Below are positions 1-11,048 of a DNA stretch of 64,000 nucleotides, piece by piece. The translations under genes were made by a program, and so were the position numbers. The DNA comes from Kingdonia uniflora. Lineage: Eukaryota; Streptophyta; Magnoliopsida; Ranunculales; Circaeasteraceae. The notes beneath the pieces are model-generated. The model was not told the DNA's origin. It searched no databases and was given only the letters and a program-made list of their open reading frames with translations. The stretch lies in NCBI GenBank assembly GCA_014058105.1, contig JACGCM010002207.1, positions 682,001 to 746,000 of the forward strand, written 5' to 3'. The first letter of the stretch is position 1. Each line of letters opens with the position of its first letter.

Positions 1-612
1 GAGAAAAGAGATTTCAACGAGTGATTCAATGCAAAGTAAAACTCAAATTGAAACAATCGAAGATTGAGAAACCCTAAATCCAATTTCAGATTTCGTGAGT
101 TTGAGCGATTCATGCTTTGAAGCTTTGGTGCGTTATCCGAAGCGAGGCGTTGCGAGAAGTTCAATTAGAAGAGAGATTGAGAAAATCTAAATCCAATTTT
201 AGATTTCGTGAGTTTGAGTAATTCAAGCTTTGAAACTTTGGTACGTTATCCGAAGCGAGGTGTTGCGAGCGAAGGGCATTGTAAGAACAAAGAATTGATT
301 GCGAGGAGTTCAATTAGAAAAAAAGTAACCATGGGATGTGCTTATCGAGTCTATAAGTAATTGAATTCTTGTAATTTTGTTTCAATATTGGTTTGTTTAG
401 TTGTCGAGCAATTCGGCAGCGACCTGTGGTTTTTCTCCTGAGAAAGACTTTCTATAGGGTTAAAATTATTTTTCATTGTGTTTTTTATTCTTTATAGCTT
501 ATCATATCAACTTGAGCTAGGTTGGAACTAGACAATTAGTTTCAAAGATTATCGGTTCAATTTTGACCTAAATTGCTCAAAATCGGTTAATCTCAATTAG
601 TCAAAAATTTCA
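1..612 (+). mobile_element. 5' LTR of a Copia element (Copia-0), left end outside the window
   Basis: This stretch ends in CA two bases before a primer-binding site that matches the initiator-methionine tRNA complement, and a Copia gag follows, so it is the 5' LTR (or LTR plus leader) of a plus-strand Copia element. Its left terminus is not in the window. No matching 3' LTR was found, so the element is truncated. The interior contains a partial duplication listed separately. Confidence 0.75.
60..318 (+). repeat. Two-copy tandem duplication of about 112 bp inside the Copia-0 LTR
   Basis: The block beginning GATTGAGAAA near 61 recurs near 175 with the same order of words (CAATTT.AGATTTCGTGAG, then CGTTATCCGAAGCGAGG). 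Both copies are followed by GTTCAATTAGAA. The second copy has an extra roughly 35-bp stretch before that last word. The copies differ at scattered bases, so the duplication is old. Confidence 0.8.
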
Positions 613-614
613 AT

Positions 615-626
615 TGGTATCAGAGC
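615..626 (+). other. Primer-binding site of Copia-0
   Basis: TGGTATCAGAGC is the classic sequence complementary to the 3' end of plant initiator tRNA-Met. It lies two bases after the LTR terminus, which fixes the LTR boundary at 612 and the plus orientation. Confidence 0.92.
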
Positions 627-685
627 GGTTGCGCTCTGAGGCATAACAACCTGAGCGTGAATTCTAACTAAATTATTTGAGATTA

Positions 686-1967
686 ATGGATTATGAAAGA
701 TTTGAAGGTCCCATAAATTGTTCGCCCTCTTTGATGGCAAAGACTATCCTTATTGGAAAGTCTGAATAGTTGTATTCTTACAATTACTCAGAGAAGATGT
801 CTGGATTGCGATCGAGGATAGATTGACGCACCCTACCATGATGAAAGGAATTGGTGATGAAGTTGAAGAGGTCTTTAAGCCTATGAATCAATGGTCTAAG
901 GATGAAAAATAAGCTGTTGTTTATAATAATAAGGGTCGCAATGCTATTTTTATGGCAGTGAGCCCAAGTGAGTTTCAACACATATCTGCTTGTACCACTT
1001 CAAAAGAAGCTTGGGACATATTAGTTCGAACTCACGAAAGTGATGATACAGTTAAGGAAAACAAATTACAAATGCTCACCTCACAATTTGAGAATATTCG
1101 AATGGATGAGAATGAACCCTTTGATGAGTTTTATGCGAGACTAAGTGACATTGTCAACACTAGTACCACATTAGGTACAACTTACTCGGATGTTCAAATT
1201 ATTCGCCAAGTCTTGAGGTCTCTTCCCAAGAGCTTTAGATCTAGACGTGATGCTATAGAGAAAGCTCAAGATCTTAAAAAATGAAACTAGTCACACTTGC
1301 TGCAAAATTACAAACATTTAAACTCTAGATGCATATGGAAAACTCTAAGAAGAATAAATGTGCTGCTTTTAAGTCTTCCTCTACCTCTTCATCTTCTAAG
1401 GGTACCAAAGAAGTTGACAACTCATGTGATTCAGATGATGGTGATGGGTTCGATATGGATTCACAAATTACCTCTATAAGCAACCATCTTAAAAATCTTG
1501 TAAAAAATGATAATTTCAAAAACAAGGGCAATCAGTAAATTATAAGTCACGAACTCATGATCAAGTTAAATCAAATAACTTGTAGACCAACCCTGACACT
1601 GACCTAAGTCAAGTTGAATATTATAAGTGTCATAAGTTTGGTCACTATGCACATAGTTGCCCCAATAAAAAATCTGGTAGTAATAACAAGGCTATGAATA
1701 TTATTGTTATTTGGGATGATAATAATGATGAATTTGATGCTAATAATGATCATTCCCAAGAAAATGAAAATGATAACTTGTGTGCGTATCCTGCTATAAT
1801 AAGCTTCAATTGAGATAGAAAATCATGCTGAAAGTCAGAGTGATCATGAAACCCTAATCTTAAAGATTTATATGCTCGGACATTTACGAAGTGGGTTAAA
1901 CTTGGCAAAACAAATAAGGTATTGAAAAATCAAGTTAACACACTCACGCTTGAGCTTAAGGAAAAGG
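686..1967 (+). pseudogene. Copia gag (UBN2-type capsid and CCHC nucleocapsid), broken
   Basis: A gag-like frame starts at the ATG at 686 and shifts frame at about 712, where FDGKDYPYWK, the usual N-terminal Copia gag motif, is readable. The best-preserved part (952-1284, 110 aa) contains the UBN2-type capsid core with KEAWDIL and FYARLSDIVN. A serine- and acid-rich linker follows (1329-1538). A nucleocapsid knuckle lies at about 1615-1670. It reads YKCHKFGHYAHSC, so the first cysteine of the CX2CX4HX4C pattern has become tyrosine, a single G-to-A change. A lysine-rich tail that could form a coiled coil runs to about 1967. Downstream protease, integrase and RT are missing, because the sequence changes to a Tat-type 3' region at about 2.0 kb. 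There are several stops and frameshifts. Confidence 0.85.
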
Positions 1968-2168
1968 CCAAGAATATAATTTGTAAAAGTGACGTTCGAT
2001 CTCAAGTTCCCTCGCCCTCGCATTTAAGCCTTCGAACTGGATTTCAGATTCAGGCAAGTCAGAATCATAACCTAACAAACCAAAAATCTTCTCCCGCAGT
2101 TTTGTAATCTTTATCACCAATTGTCTCTCAGTAGCATGGCGAACTCTCTCAGAATGAGTCCTCACCAT
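1956..2168 (-). pseudogene. Antisense ORF with MVxTxS start, copy 1 (in Tat-G), truncated
   Basis: On the strand opposite to the retroelement, an ATG at 2168 opens a frame starting MVRTHSERVR. It has IQFEGLNARARELE about 45 residues later. Two other copies in the window (6344 and 31160, both minus) start MVTTRS and MVKTRSQAR and carry FEGM or YDGM at the same distance. That shared layout is the reason for choosing this start. An in-frame ATG at 2186 lies only about 22 bp from the TATA box (2208-2215), too close to be in the transcript. The last dozen residues before the stop at 1956 run into Copia-0 sequence, so the real C-terminus is lost. The product is unknown. Confidence 0.6.
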
Positions 2169-2207
2169 ATTCTCTTTCTTCCTCATCTTTCAATCACATT
2201 ACCCTCA

Positions 2208-2215
2208 TATTTATA
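2208..2215 (-). promoter_or_regulatory. TATA box of antisense ORF copy 1
   Basis: The minus strand reads TATAAATA, 40 bp upstream of the MVRT start codon. The same octamer is present upstream of the two homologous antisense ORFs (6407-6414 and 31201-31208). Confidence 0.6.
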
Positions 2216-3708
2216 CAATTTTTAAGATCACTTCAAATTCCCCAAATTCTCTATACATTATAATATATATTTCTATAACTGGAAACCTTAAAATAATGAT
2301 AGAAAGTTATTTGAACTTATATGTACAAATCGACCTCTTCGAATTCATCCTGTCCCGTTTCGACTTACTCCTTACAAACTTTCCACCTATACAATGTGTC
2401 TACACAAGAAATCCTTAAGCTCAAAATTTTCAATTTCTGCATATTCTATATCTGAAAAGATACTCCCCTCCATGATTCTATAATTTATTCAATTCGATAC
2501 ATATTTTTATGCATCTACTATTCACACAAACTCATTTTCCCTATATATTCACATATATTTTCCACAGTTCGACTAAATAAAGCTCTATTTTTTAGTTTGA
2601 CTTCCAATATTACATTTTCACCCTCTAGCGTACATATCTTTACTTCTCCTAGCTCGATTTCAGTCAAAAAGCTAATTCTATCTTTCAACACAGAGTTTGA
2701 ATAAAAACTTTTTCATTAGCTCGAATATCAATTGCAAATACTTTACAGATAACAAGTCTTTCAGATACTTTACAATTCATTCTATAAGTTATATGTCAGT
2801 CTTCAGTGATGTTTCACTCCGAGAATTTTCTGAAGAAAAGTTAGAATTGGAAATCACTGAAGTTGATCCCTCCTTCACACCATTTACTTCGATAAGAAAC
2901 TGAGAAAGCAAAGGTGTTAATGCTTGAACTAACCTTCAGCGACAGAACCATCTTTATGACAATAGAAGATGACAGTGCAATAGAAAGACTTCAAATATTC
3001 GTCTTCCTCCTCCATAACCCCCACCAACTGAGACTTGGTAGAGATGAAAAAGGAGTCTTACCTTAGAATCCAATCCCTCGCAGGATACCGGTAGTAATGC
3101 CTCGCATATACGTCGGCCTCCACATTTGTCTCCTCAACCTTGTCCTCCGCAAGGATGCGGAGACATCTCTAACGTTGCTCACCTATAAGAAGAACGTAAT
3201 AAAACCGTACATACGATAAAAATCATCTTCTGCTTCAGTCGCTTCGTCTTCCAACATCCCATAGTACATCGGTGGTACGGGAATCGATGTGGGCATCTCC
3301 AGAGATTAATCCCCAAAATATTACAACTTCAACCTCTACAATTCTGCAGACACTTTCTCTACAAGAACCATTCCCCGGGTCTTCACCATTATCACTTAGA
3401 AATTGCAAAGAATATTACAACCTCAACGTACTTTGCCAGAAGCTACAATACAGGTATTATTTATATCAAACTCTTATTTAATGTGCAGGTACGTTTCCAA
3501 CGCAATCATTATTAAAAGCAGAACCACTCTCGAAACCTCAAGCGTTAAGTACATCAGCCCTTTCCATCTCATAAATGCCAAATACATCCCTCCATAAAAA
3601 ATCGAGTACCCAATCAGTTAAATTTCTATTAATACATCCTATCTTTTCAACTTTCAACACCAACAATACACATGTTCTTTCTCAACCAATGCCACTCGTA
3701 CCTTTAGT

Positions 3709-3722
3709 TGCGATGGGGCGAT
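3709..3722 (+). other. Polypurine tract of Tat-G
   Basis: The purine-rich GCGATGGGGCGAT directly precedes the LTR start TGTAG. The 3' LTR junction of Tat-B (32181-32199) has nearly the same string, ATGGGGCGATTGTAG, which shows that the two elements belong to related families. Confidence 0.8.
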
Positions 3723-4262
3723 TGTAGGAACCTATCCCTCGACCTACCCTAAATTTGAACTATCTTTGTATCAGACTCACGCATTTCACACGTAACATGA
3801 ACAATCAACATTAACACCTAGACCACGAACTGATAAAGAATGTAGATCGAGTACAACAAAATAATATGAACAAGTCAAATACACCTATCTTCCACGAACT
3901 AAACAGTTATACAGTCAACCACAACTTAACTTATTATTCGGAGAACGTGCTTCAGCACGATAATGAGCTGCGGGTAAGGTCTATATAAAGAAAAAGTTCC
4001 AAAGAAGATATGGATAAAGAAAAACCAGATTTTCTAAACTTTAACATAAAAATTTCTAGATTCTGAATACCACAAAACTTCTTATTTACAAGAGCAAGTA
4101 TTTCTAGTTTGAGAGATTACTTGTAATAAGATATCAGCCTCAAGCAATAAAAGTTACCGTTACTAGAACCCTCAACTCGAGGTCGTGGTGTTTTACCTAT
4201 TCAAAGGTTTTCCACGCTAAATTACCTCTGTCATTTCTTGCTTTACATTAGTTTTTGTCACA
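3723..4262 (+). mobile_element. LTR G (3' LTR of Tat-G)
   Basis: It starts TGTAGGAACC right after the PPT and ends ...TTGTCACA. It contains a TATA-like CTATATAAAG near 3984-3996, then a leader ending in TTCAAAGGTTTTCCACG. LTR H (6695-7137) shares the block ACCACGAACTGATAAAGAATG and the same order of motifs, so it is a diverged relative. Both LTRs are followed by GGTA, so the exact end may lie a few bases further on. Confidence 0.75.
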
Positions 4263-5460
4263 GGTACATTGGGTGTAAGAGCTATTCAGAGCTATCTCGA
4301 GCTACGGAATTGGGCCATTATACAACTAATTTTGACGCTAGCCTAAATAATGAAAATTAATTATCCTATATTTAGAGAAACGATAATATATTAATTCCAT
4401 ATTTTCTTCATGTAAAATAAATAACGATGAGCAAAACTTTAAATAATCCTTCCTCTCGAAGACGATCCAAATAATTTTATACTCACCAAATCAATGAATC
4501 CTTTCTCTCGAAGTGGACTCAAATCTTAATGTTTCAAAACAAGAAGCGATAATCATGCACAAATAGACAAATTACTATCTCAAGAAAATTTGTTTTATTC
4601 ATGATAATTATTAATCTCCGCAACCCTCGCTAGAGGAGTTAATTTTATTGGAAATTGGAAATCTTTAGATAAATTCTCTCAAACTACAAACAATTCATGA
4701 TAAATATAAATATTATTCTATCTAACCATCACCATGGCGGCTTCATCTCTCCCCTTGATAAGGAGATTAGCTTACCATGATTAAAATTAAACTAAGAAAA
4801 TAATTAACATCAAATATCATCAATTAAACAGGCAATAAGAATTAACTTATAAGCATAAAAGTAAAAGCAAAGGAAAGGAGAGAGATGTAAACTCAGATCT
4901 GAAAAAGCCTCCAAAATCAACCCTAAAACGAAATTATGAACTAGTGTGAAGGTCTGGCTACTAGGAGCCTTTTTCAAGTATTTATAGGAAAACCCTAATA
5001 TTAGATTTATCCAATCTCGTCGTGTTGGAGTATTTTTACAAGCTGTCTGACATGTGGGAAAAATCTAAAAAAATTATGGAAGCTTCATTTTCTTATCCTT
5101 TAAATGCTCGTAATTTTCTTATCCTTTAACTGCTCGTAAAATATTACGCAAATCGAAGATGATTTAATCTGTCTGCTCCACGATCTCCTCCAACCTCTCA
5201 CAGAATTTTAGCATTTGGGATATCTTTTATCAGGATATTTTTTGTTAGTTCATTGTCTTAGAGGTTGATCATCAACTGCTGGAGATGCTTATACATGTAT
5301 TTAGTCAAATGTGGCTACCTCAAATGCACTTCAAGAGATTGATGCCAGTTGGCTGACAGTCTTTTTGCTAAAATGTTTTGAAGCTGTATTTTTGCTATAA
5401 TTTGACACTTTTCTCGTCATCTGATTTCTGATACCTCTATTAACCTGAAAAGATAAAAAC
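4263..5460. other. Eroded LTR-like stretch, no coding capacity seen
   Basis: No convincing ORF is present. The part from about 4.4 to 5.0 kb resembles an Athila-type LTR read on the minus strand. It has a run of short CTCTCGAAG/CTCGCTAGAGGAG motifs, then a CCATGGCGG...GATAAGGAGATTAGCTTACCA segment that resembles in layout the 10.8-kb part of the Athila-A LTR. On the minus strand it has CCTATAAATACTTG at about 4.98 kb, a possible LTR promoter. I could not find termini, so the assignment is weak. Confidence 0.35.
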
Positions 5461-5462
5461 AC

Positions 5463-5940
5463 GATATAATTAGATGATTAAGGTCTTAAGACGATTAAAT
5501 GAGTATGCCAAAGAGGTCTAAATAAGACCCATAAATGCACCTATCACTCTTCATCCGTAAACTGACGGGCAAACAAAGGTAGTTAATCGCACTTTGGTCC
5601 ATTTGCTACGAGGATTCCATTCTAAGCATCCTAAGACTTGGGATGAGAGTTTACCGTATTCAGTTAACGATTAAACGGGTGATTCATGGTTCCACTTTGA
5701 AGTCTCCATTTGAATTTTGTTTGGGGTACTTTCCTCAAAGCCCTTTTGATTTGGCTTTTAATCTTGGCGACAAGACGGTGCCAAGAAATGAGGAAGAAGA
5801 ACAAGTTAAAGCTCAACGCTTCATTGATAAAATAAGAAAGGTTCATGAGGTGGTTGAAGTACAATTAAAGAAGACTTAAACGAAGTATAAGGCTCGACAC
5901 GACAAACATCGGGTTGAGTGTACTTTTCAAGATGACGAAG
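5463..5940 (+). pseudogene. Gypsy integrase C-terminal fragment
   Basis: The frame contains TDGQTKVVNRTLVHLLRGF, KHPKTWDESLPY and, after a one-base frameshift near 5.65 kb, STLKSPFEFCLGYFPQSP. This is the end of a Ty3/gypsy integrase core (after the DDE glutamate region) plus the start of its C-terminal domain, with a trailing basic segment (YKARHDKHR at about 5.88 kb). The HPQTDGQTEVVNRTL style is that of chromovirus-like integrases. It differs from the Tat style (PQGNGQAE) seen at 25.7 kb, so this piece does not belong to the Tat 3' end that follows it. Stops and a frameshift make it a relic. Confidence 0.75.
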
Positions 5941-6049
5941 CTAGGCTAGGCAAGGTAAAATTATCTTAGATCAATCCAAATTTTTGCAAGAGAGACTTAA
6001 GGTTTTGAGAGTAATTCAATCAGAATCAAATCATTGAGCAATTAAAGCT

Positions 6050-6344
6050 CCAAAAGAAAAATTCTCCCACCATTTTCCTCATCCTCCACAGTAATAGCCT
6101 TCTTCGCAAGAAAACGGAGATAAAACCTTCTCAACCGCTCCGATTAGGAAGAATCTAGGCATTCTATATGGCAATGATCCTCATCCGCCTTTGCTGCCTC
6201 ATGAATAGTCATACCTTCAAAGGAAGGTCGGGCTTGATAAGGAAGGGGGAGATCAAGAGCGTGGATCTCACAGTAACGAAGCTGAAGTTCTTGCACTTTG
6301 GCAAGAACCCTGTTCTCCCTTGCTTAACTTCTAGTGGTCACCAT
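6050..6344 (-). pseudogene. Antisense ORF with MVxTxS start, copy 2 (in Tat-H), one early stop
   Basis: Read on the minus strand from the ATG at 6344, the frame begins MVTTRS, has TAA at codon 7, then continues AREN...VLAKVQELQLRYCEI. About 45 residues in it has PSFEGMTIHEAAKADED, then a second stop and KKAITVEDEE. Copy 3 at 31160 has MVKTRSQAR, so the stop is explained by a single C-to-T change in the glutamine codon. [15 protein letters not shown] in copy 3 aligns with FEGMTIHEAAKADED here, which is good evidence for real homology between different elements. The function is unknown. The neighbours are a PPT and LTR 350 bp to the right, in the opposite orientation. Confidence 0.65.
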
Positions 6345-6406
6345 GGGTTAATTCACAGAGACAAAAGTACTTAATGAAGGAAAATCGGCGTAACAGCAGA
6401 GCAAAA

Positions 6407-6414
6407 TATTTATA
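6407..6414 (-). promoter_or_regulatory. TATA box of antisense ORF copy 2
   Basis: The minus strand reads TATAAATA inside TTCTATAAATATTTTGC, 63 bp upstream of the copy-2 start codon. Confidence 0.6.
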
Positions 6415-6680
6415 GAAGCACAACATTCAATAAAGGGAAGGCTTTCCAATAGTTATCATTAAGCGATATGGTCTCGGGAACCCAATAACCAAATAAATAA
6501 ATCAATTCAATGTCTTGACCACAATCAATACCATAACTCAGTCTTTAATAAATACCTTCATTTCCCAGATAAATTCAAGTCAGCAAAATACATCATTCAA
6601 TTTTTTTTAACCAACCTTTCAAAATTCCAATTTCCACACTCAATGAACACTTCTCAACTAAAGCCACCTGTGCCTTCAGT

Positions 6681-7137
6681 TGTGAGGGGGGTATTGTAGG
6701 GACCTGTCTCTCAAACTATGACATACACTACCAGACTTATGCAATATACACGTGAGATATACTAGCAAAAGTGATACTTGTACCACGAACTGATAAAGAA
6801 TGTGGTTCGAGCACTACAGATGAAATAGAACAAATCAAAGATACTTGTCTCCCACGAATTAGCAGTTACAAGTTTAACTACTACTTGCCCCCATTTTTAG
6901 GAGAACGTGTTTGCACACGTAAACAAACTGAGTGTGAGGTCTATAAAAAGGGTGGGTTCCAAAGGAGAGAGGACCTAATTTTTCTAGCTTAAGAGATCAT
7001 AAACTTGTAATCAAACATCAACCTCAAGCAATAAAAGTTATAGTTACTAAATCCTCAAGCCGAGTTTGTGGTTTTTACCTATTCAAAGGTTTCCACGCTA
7101 ATCACACGTGTTATTCTATTATATTAATTATGTCACA
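6681..7137 (+). mobile_element. PPT plus LTR H (3' LTR of a second Tat-type relic)
   Basis: The purine run TGTGAGGGGGGTAT (6681-6694) is followed by an LTR starting TGTAGGGACC at 6695 and ending TATGTCACA at 7137. It shares ordered blocks with LTR G: ACCACGAACTGATAAAGAATG, GGAGAACGTG, CTCAAGCAATAAAAGTTA and TTCAAAGGTTT. It is about 443 bp against 540 bp for LTR G. The internal part to its left retains only the antisense ORF and short untranslated sequence. Confidence 0.75.
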
Positions 7138-8180
7138 GGTATGTTTATTTTTCTTGATCTAACCATTGCTAACCATTGCATTAAAAAAAATAAACGATAA
7201 TCCTTAATTCGTGGAGATATAAATGGGATACCAAGTAGAGCCTTAATTTCTAAATAGACTCCCACATATCGAGTTTCTTTACCCAAGATACTTAACCCCG
7301 TCTCCTTGATTCAGGTTCATCGTACTTCAGGAAAAGTTGAATCAGCCTTATGATAATTGTGAAGAAGTAAATAAGCTGAACTTATCATCAACATTAAAAC
7401 TATAACAATGTGATGAATGTAACTGAAGGTTTACAAACGACCTTCAAACAACTCTGTGGGGGCTTGAACTCAACCTCTCCGCACACACCACCACCAGGCC
7501 AAGTGCTCAATAGTAGTTTATGTTTTTCTAAAGTTGATTGAGAATTTTATTCATAACAACAACAATTGTAAAGGAATTAGCGAAGTAATATACAATGATC
7601 CCAATGTTTCCCATAAGAATACCCAACACCTGACCTTTCTGATCTCTTTGCATGCACAACCCCATATTCTCCCAGTTTAGAGCCCGGGTTAGAGGTGTTG
7701 AGATATATAGTCTCACATCGGGTATTCAAGCCTTGCACTTCAATAATATAAGATCCCGGGGTTACTCCTCTCATAGCCAATTGGTTTTGATGTAACCTCC
7801 AGTTCTAGTAAGAGGAACCATTACAATTTTATCTTGACTTTTCCATCCAAAGATAACTTCCAGGTATAAGGAATGCTGTTTTGAGCTCTTCTAGGTTTAA
7901 AAAGAACCTATAGAGTCGATATAATATGTAAGTCCAGCGCAAAGTTTTCAAAATTATAATTTGTTGAGCTGAACCCAAGCTTAGATATGGTAAAGGTCCA
8001 ATTATGTAGAAGCTTGTTTGTTGTAAAAGAGTCTCTTCTTCATCTTTCTTTTAGGTGTTGCAGGGAATCTGTCCATCATCATATATTCTTGTTTTTCTCA
8101 AAAGGAGTAAACTCAGCAAGGCTTCTTATAGAATTTCAACATAAGAAACCTTGTAATTTAACCAGTTTATGTAGCAACTA
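7138..8180. other. Unassigned 1-kb stretch, possible LTR or TRIM remnant
   Basis: I see no supported coding region. At about 7.69-7.79 kb the sequence GTTGAGATATATAGTCTCACATCGG resembles the first bases of Copia or TRIM LTRs, but no partner LTR, PBS or target duplication could be found. Confidence 0.25.
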
Positions 8181-8605
8181 CAGTAAACCCCTATAAAGTA
8201 ATAGCCTCGGGACCAAGGAAACCTATTAATTAAGTGGGGTTTTAATTTATCGATTAACTAGTTACTTATTAATTTATCAAAGTAATACTTATTTTTATAA
8301 AATATTTTTTCTTATTTAATGAACTAAGAAATGATCGAGGTGACGAAGTTGAAGATGATAGTTTTGTCTTGGAGTATGTTTCGCGTAAAGAAGCTATCAA
8401 AATGACAATGACATATAAGTTCTTGTTACAATATGAGAATATTATACTAGAACTTCTTAGCGTGTTGCAAAAATCCGAGATGAGATCCAATTCGACTTTA
8501 ATTTCAAGAAAAAAAAAAAACTTTTGACTGATATTTTAAGGTCTTCTCGTCCAACGTGATATGTACTTAGTATTAACAAATTATTAATTTATTGGGGTTC
8601 TACTT
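8181..8605 (+). mobile_element. Pogo-like (Tc1/mariner superfamily) non-autonomous element, 425 bp
   Basis: The left end reads CAGTAAACCCCTATAAAGTA. The reverse complement of the right end reads AAGTAGAACCCCAATAAATT, so the terminal inverted repeats match over about 20 positions. Both ends are flanked by TA (8179-8180 and 8606-8607), the pogo/mariner target duplication. The interior (about 8.37-8.52 kb) still encodes the tail of a Tigger/CENP-B-like transposase, FLLQYENIILELL and, after a frameshift, KIRDEIQFDFNFKKK. It is therefore an internally deleted copy of a once coding element. Confidence 0.75.
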
Positions 8606-8794
8606 TAAATTGTTTTTATATGAGATTTACCATTTTGTATTCATGGAAAAAAGAAATAAATTTTCTTAAACGGATAAAAAGTTGTTGTCGAAACGTAAAA
8701 ATAAGTGAGCGTGAGAGACCACCATTTAGATATAGTAATTTTGGAGATTGCAATGAAATAGAGTATCTAGCAGTTTACTTAGTTTAGCTTCTCC

Positions 8795-9089
8795 TGTTGA
8801 AAATAGAGTTCTAAACTCTAAAGAAAAAAATATTTATTGATCAAACTTGGGATGAGATGATTTGATTACAACATATGGTAAGCGTTATACAGGTACTACA
8901 AAAGAAACTAAAATTGGCTACGTAAGTCATTAAACAAGCAATGCCTAACTATGGTATGATGACTAAAACTCCCCATACACTATTACATGCCTTTATTGAG
9001 ATTAACCAAGCCACAATTCTAGACCAAAGTATTATTCATACTTACCACATGTTTCCCATGTTACCTTGTGTAACATGTATTCTCTAACA
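8795..9089 (-). mobile_element. 3' LTR of Copia-1
   Basis: This is 295 bp from TGTTGAAAAT to ...CTCTAACA on the plus strand. It aligns with 35565-35750, 36591-36657 and about 47222-47252, the split pieces of the 5' LTR. On the minus strand the PPT AAGGGAGGG (9090-9098) directly precedes it. Confidence 0.9.
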
Positions 9090-9099
9090 CCCTCCCTTA

Positions 9100-10195
9100 A
9101 ATCAAGATGTGCTAACACTTGTTTTAAGGAAGTAAACATATTGCCTTATGTTATGCAAAGTTTTCCTTGTAGCTCCCTCCCTTAAACTAACAAACTCTGA
9201 GTATCTTCCAAAGTTTCTTAAACGCGTCTAACTCGTGGGCTTTGGTGAAAATGTCTGCAATTTGATCTTTGCTCCTGTAGTGGATAAGATCAATTGTCCC
9301 ATCTTTCACAATTTGATTGTCGAACTATTGTCATAATAAATAGGAGTTTCTTTATCTTGATGAAAACTTACTTCACCCAGCATCCTTCTTAATCATATTG
9401 CTTGACATGCATAGGACGCAGCATCGATTTACTCTACTTCTATGATAGATAAAGAAATAATGGGATGTTTCTTTGACGACCATGAAATCTCTCTTGATCC
9501 AAACATAAAAATATACCCAGAGGTGTTATTTCTATCATTAGGATCTCTACCATAATCGCTATCTGTATATCCCATTAAATCAGTAGCCTCTCTTTTCCTG
9601 TAAAATATTTCGAGCCTCGTCGTGTCTTTGAAGTATCGTAGAATCCTCTTTACAGCATTTAGATACAACTTTGTTGGATTCTCTATGCATCGACTGATGA
9701 GGCTGACAAAGCGCTGAATATCTAGCCTCATCGTGGTTAAGTACATGAGACTTCCCACAAGCTACTTATACAATATGTTATCGACCTTCTTTCCTTTGGG
9801 ATCCTTCATTTGCTTCAATCCAACTTCAATTGGCGTGCGCGCCAGATTGCAATCCTTTATTTGAAACCGTTCCAAAATCACCTAAATATATTTTTTCTGT
9901 AATATGAAAACACCTACAACAGACTGAGCTACTTCTATGCCCAGAAAATAACGCAGCATTCCGAGATCTGATATCTCAAACTTCACCATCATCGATCGCT
10001 TGAAATCCTTGAACATCGTACGATCGTTGCCAGTGTATATCAAGTCGTCCACATATAAGCATACTACCTGAAGTTTTCCATCGATTCCGGCTTTCATGAA
10101 AAGTACGTGCTCATATGGACACTTATAGAACCCCGCTTTCACGAAGTATGCCTCTATACGACTATACCAACCTCTTGGTGTCTGTTTTAGTCCAT
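9100..10195 (-). pseudogene. Copia-1 RT C-terminal half and RNase H
   Basis: Read on the minus strand from 10195, the frame gives LYGLKQTPRGWY, then FYKCPYEHVLF and the catalytic box CLYVDDLIYTG (9882-10142, 86 aa). This is followed by the RT connection and RNase H: MGSLMYLT, DIQRFVSLISR, YTDSDYGRDPNDR, SREISWSSKKH and AASYACQAIWLRR (9.76-9.4 kb). A stop lies near 9.77 kb. The fragment ends at the Athila-A insertion (TSD ATAAG at 10196-10200), and its missing middle continues at 19934-20128. Confidence 0.9.
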
Positions 10196-10200
10196 ATAAG

Positions 10201-11048
10201 TGATAACGGTCAAAATTCGGTGTTTAGTATGGGTAAAAATTAGAGTGTCGTTCACTTTCGAACGGAACTAGAAATTAGTTTTGGTCTTATGTTTTAGTAA
10301 TCTAAGGTTGTAAAACCGTAAAAATCAATGATATGGTTTTAATCAAGAATAAAGGTCTGGGGGATTCGGATTTTACCACCATTTACATATAATATCAACA
10401 TAGTATCGTATATTAAATTCTCCACTTAATTGAAATAACAAACTTCGACCTTTTGTCGATGTAATCCCATGATTAATTATAACTCAAGTAGAATATATTG
10501 TATGAACTAAGTATGTACTAAAAACACATTCCATGAAAGCTATGCTAACTATGAAATATTAATTAGGATCATACCTTAGAAAAATATAATATTAATACAA
10601 TTTTACTATATCATTTGAGAATCACAAAACTCTTCCTATATCTCTACTTAAAGAGATCATAGGATGATAATGGATGTCTCCAACAATATAGTTTTGAGAT
10701 TTGTGATAATATGCTCATATTGTGTTGGAGAAAAATAGATTCTACTACATGATATCATACGCTTATGGCAGATCCATCCTCACCTCTAGTGAGGACTTAG
10801 CCAGCCATTATAACAACTATAAAACCTAAATGATATGAGAATGAAATGAACATAAACTAACAACAAAAAGAGGAATTTTATTGACTTACAAAATGAAATG
10901 TTCCAAATGCTTACAAGAGTTGCACTAACTTACTCCAATAATGTTCTCTTGCACTCTACAAGAATGATTCTCTCAAAATTGGATGATCTTATGAGCTCAC
11001 CACCTCTCCTTTTATAGATGAAGGAAAGGGTTCTTACATTTAATATTA
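10201..11048 (-). mobile_element. 3' LTR of Athila-A, U3 part missing
   Basis: The sequence is collinear with 18799-19645 with few differences. At ...TTAATATTA the two copies diverge abruptly. The other LTR continues for another 283 bp to its TSD, whereas here an unrelated AATGAGATTTCAC follows. The outer end and TSD are intact, so the inner U3 portion and probably the PPT were lost after insertion. Confidence 0.85.

Larger units (their letters stand above)
2000..3722 (+). mobile_element. 3' region of a Tat-type gypsy element (Tat-G), 5' part missing
   Basis: This region lies between the Copia-0 gag break and a PPT/LTR junction. It contains the start of an antisense ORF (see 1956-2168) near its left end. 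The rest (about 2.22-3.70 kb) has no recognisable sense coding capacity and is AT- and TC-rich. The layout of antisense gene, long untranslated stretch, PPT and LTR is the same as in the complete Tat-B element at 20134-32686. The junction with Copia-0 at about 2.0 kb has no visible LTR or target duplication, so it looks like a deletion or recombination scar. Confidence 0.6.

Noticed and set aside
7455..7510. A box-B-like GGCTTGAACTC segment suggesting a SINE or tRNA relic
   Set aside because: No box A, tail or target duplication could be found around it.
7690..7800. A TRIM or Cassandra-type LTR start (GTTGAGATATATAGTCTCACATCGG)
   Set aside because: There is no second LTR, PBS or PPT, and no 5S rRNA promoter sequence, so no element can be defined.
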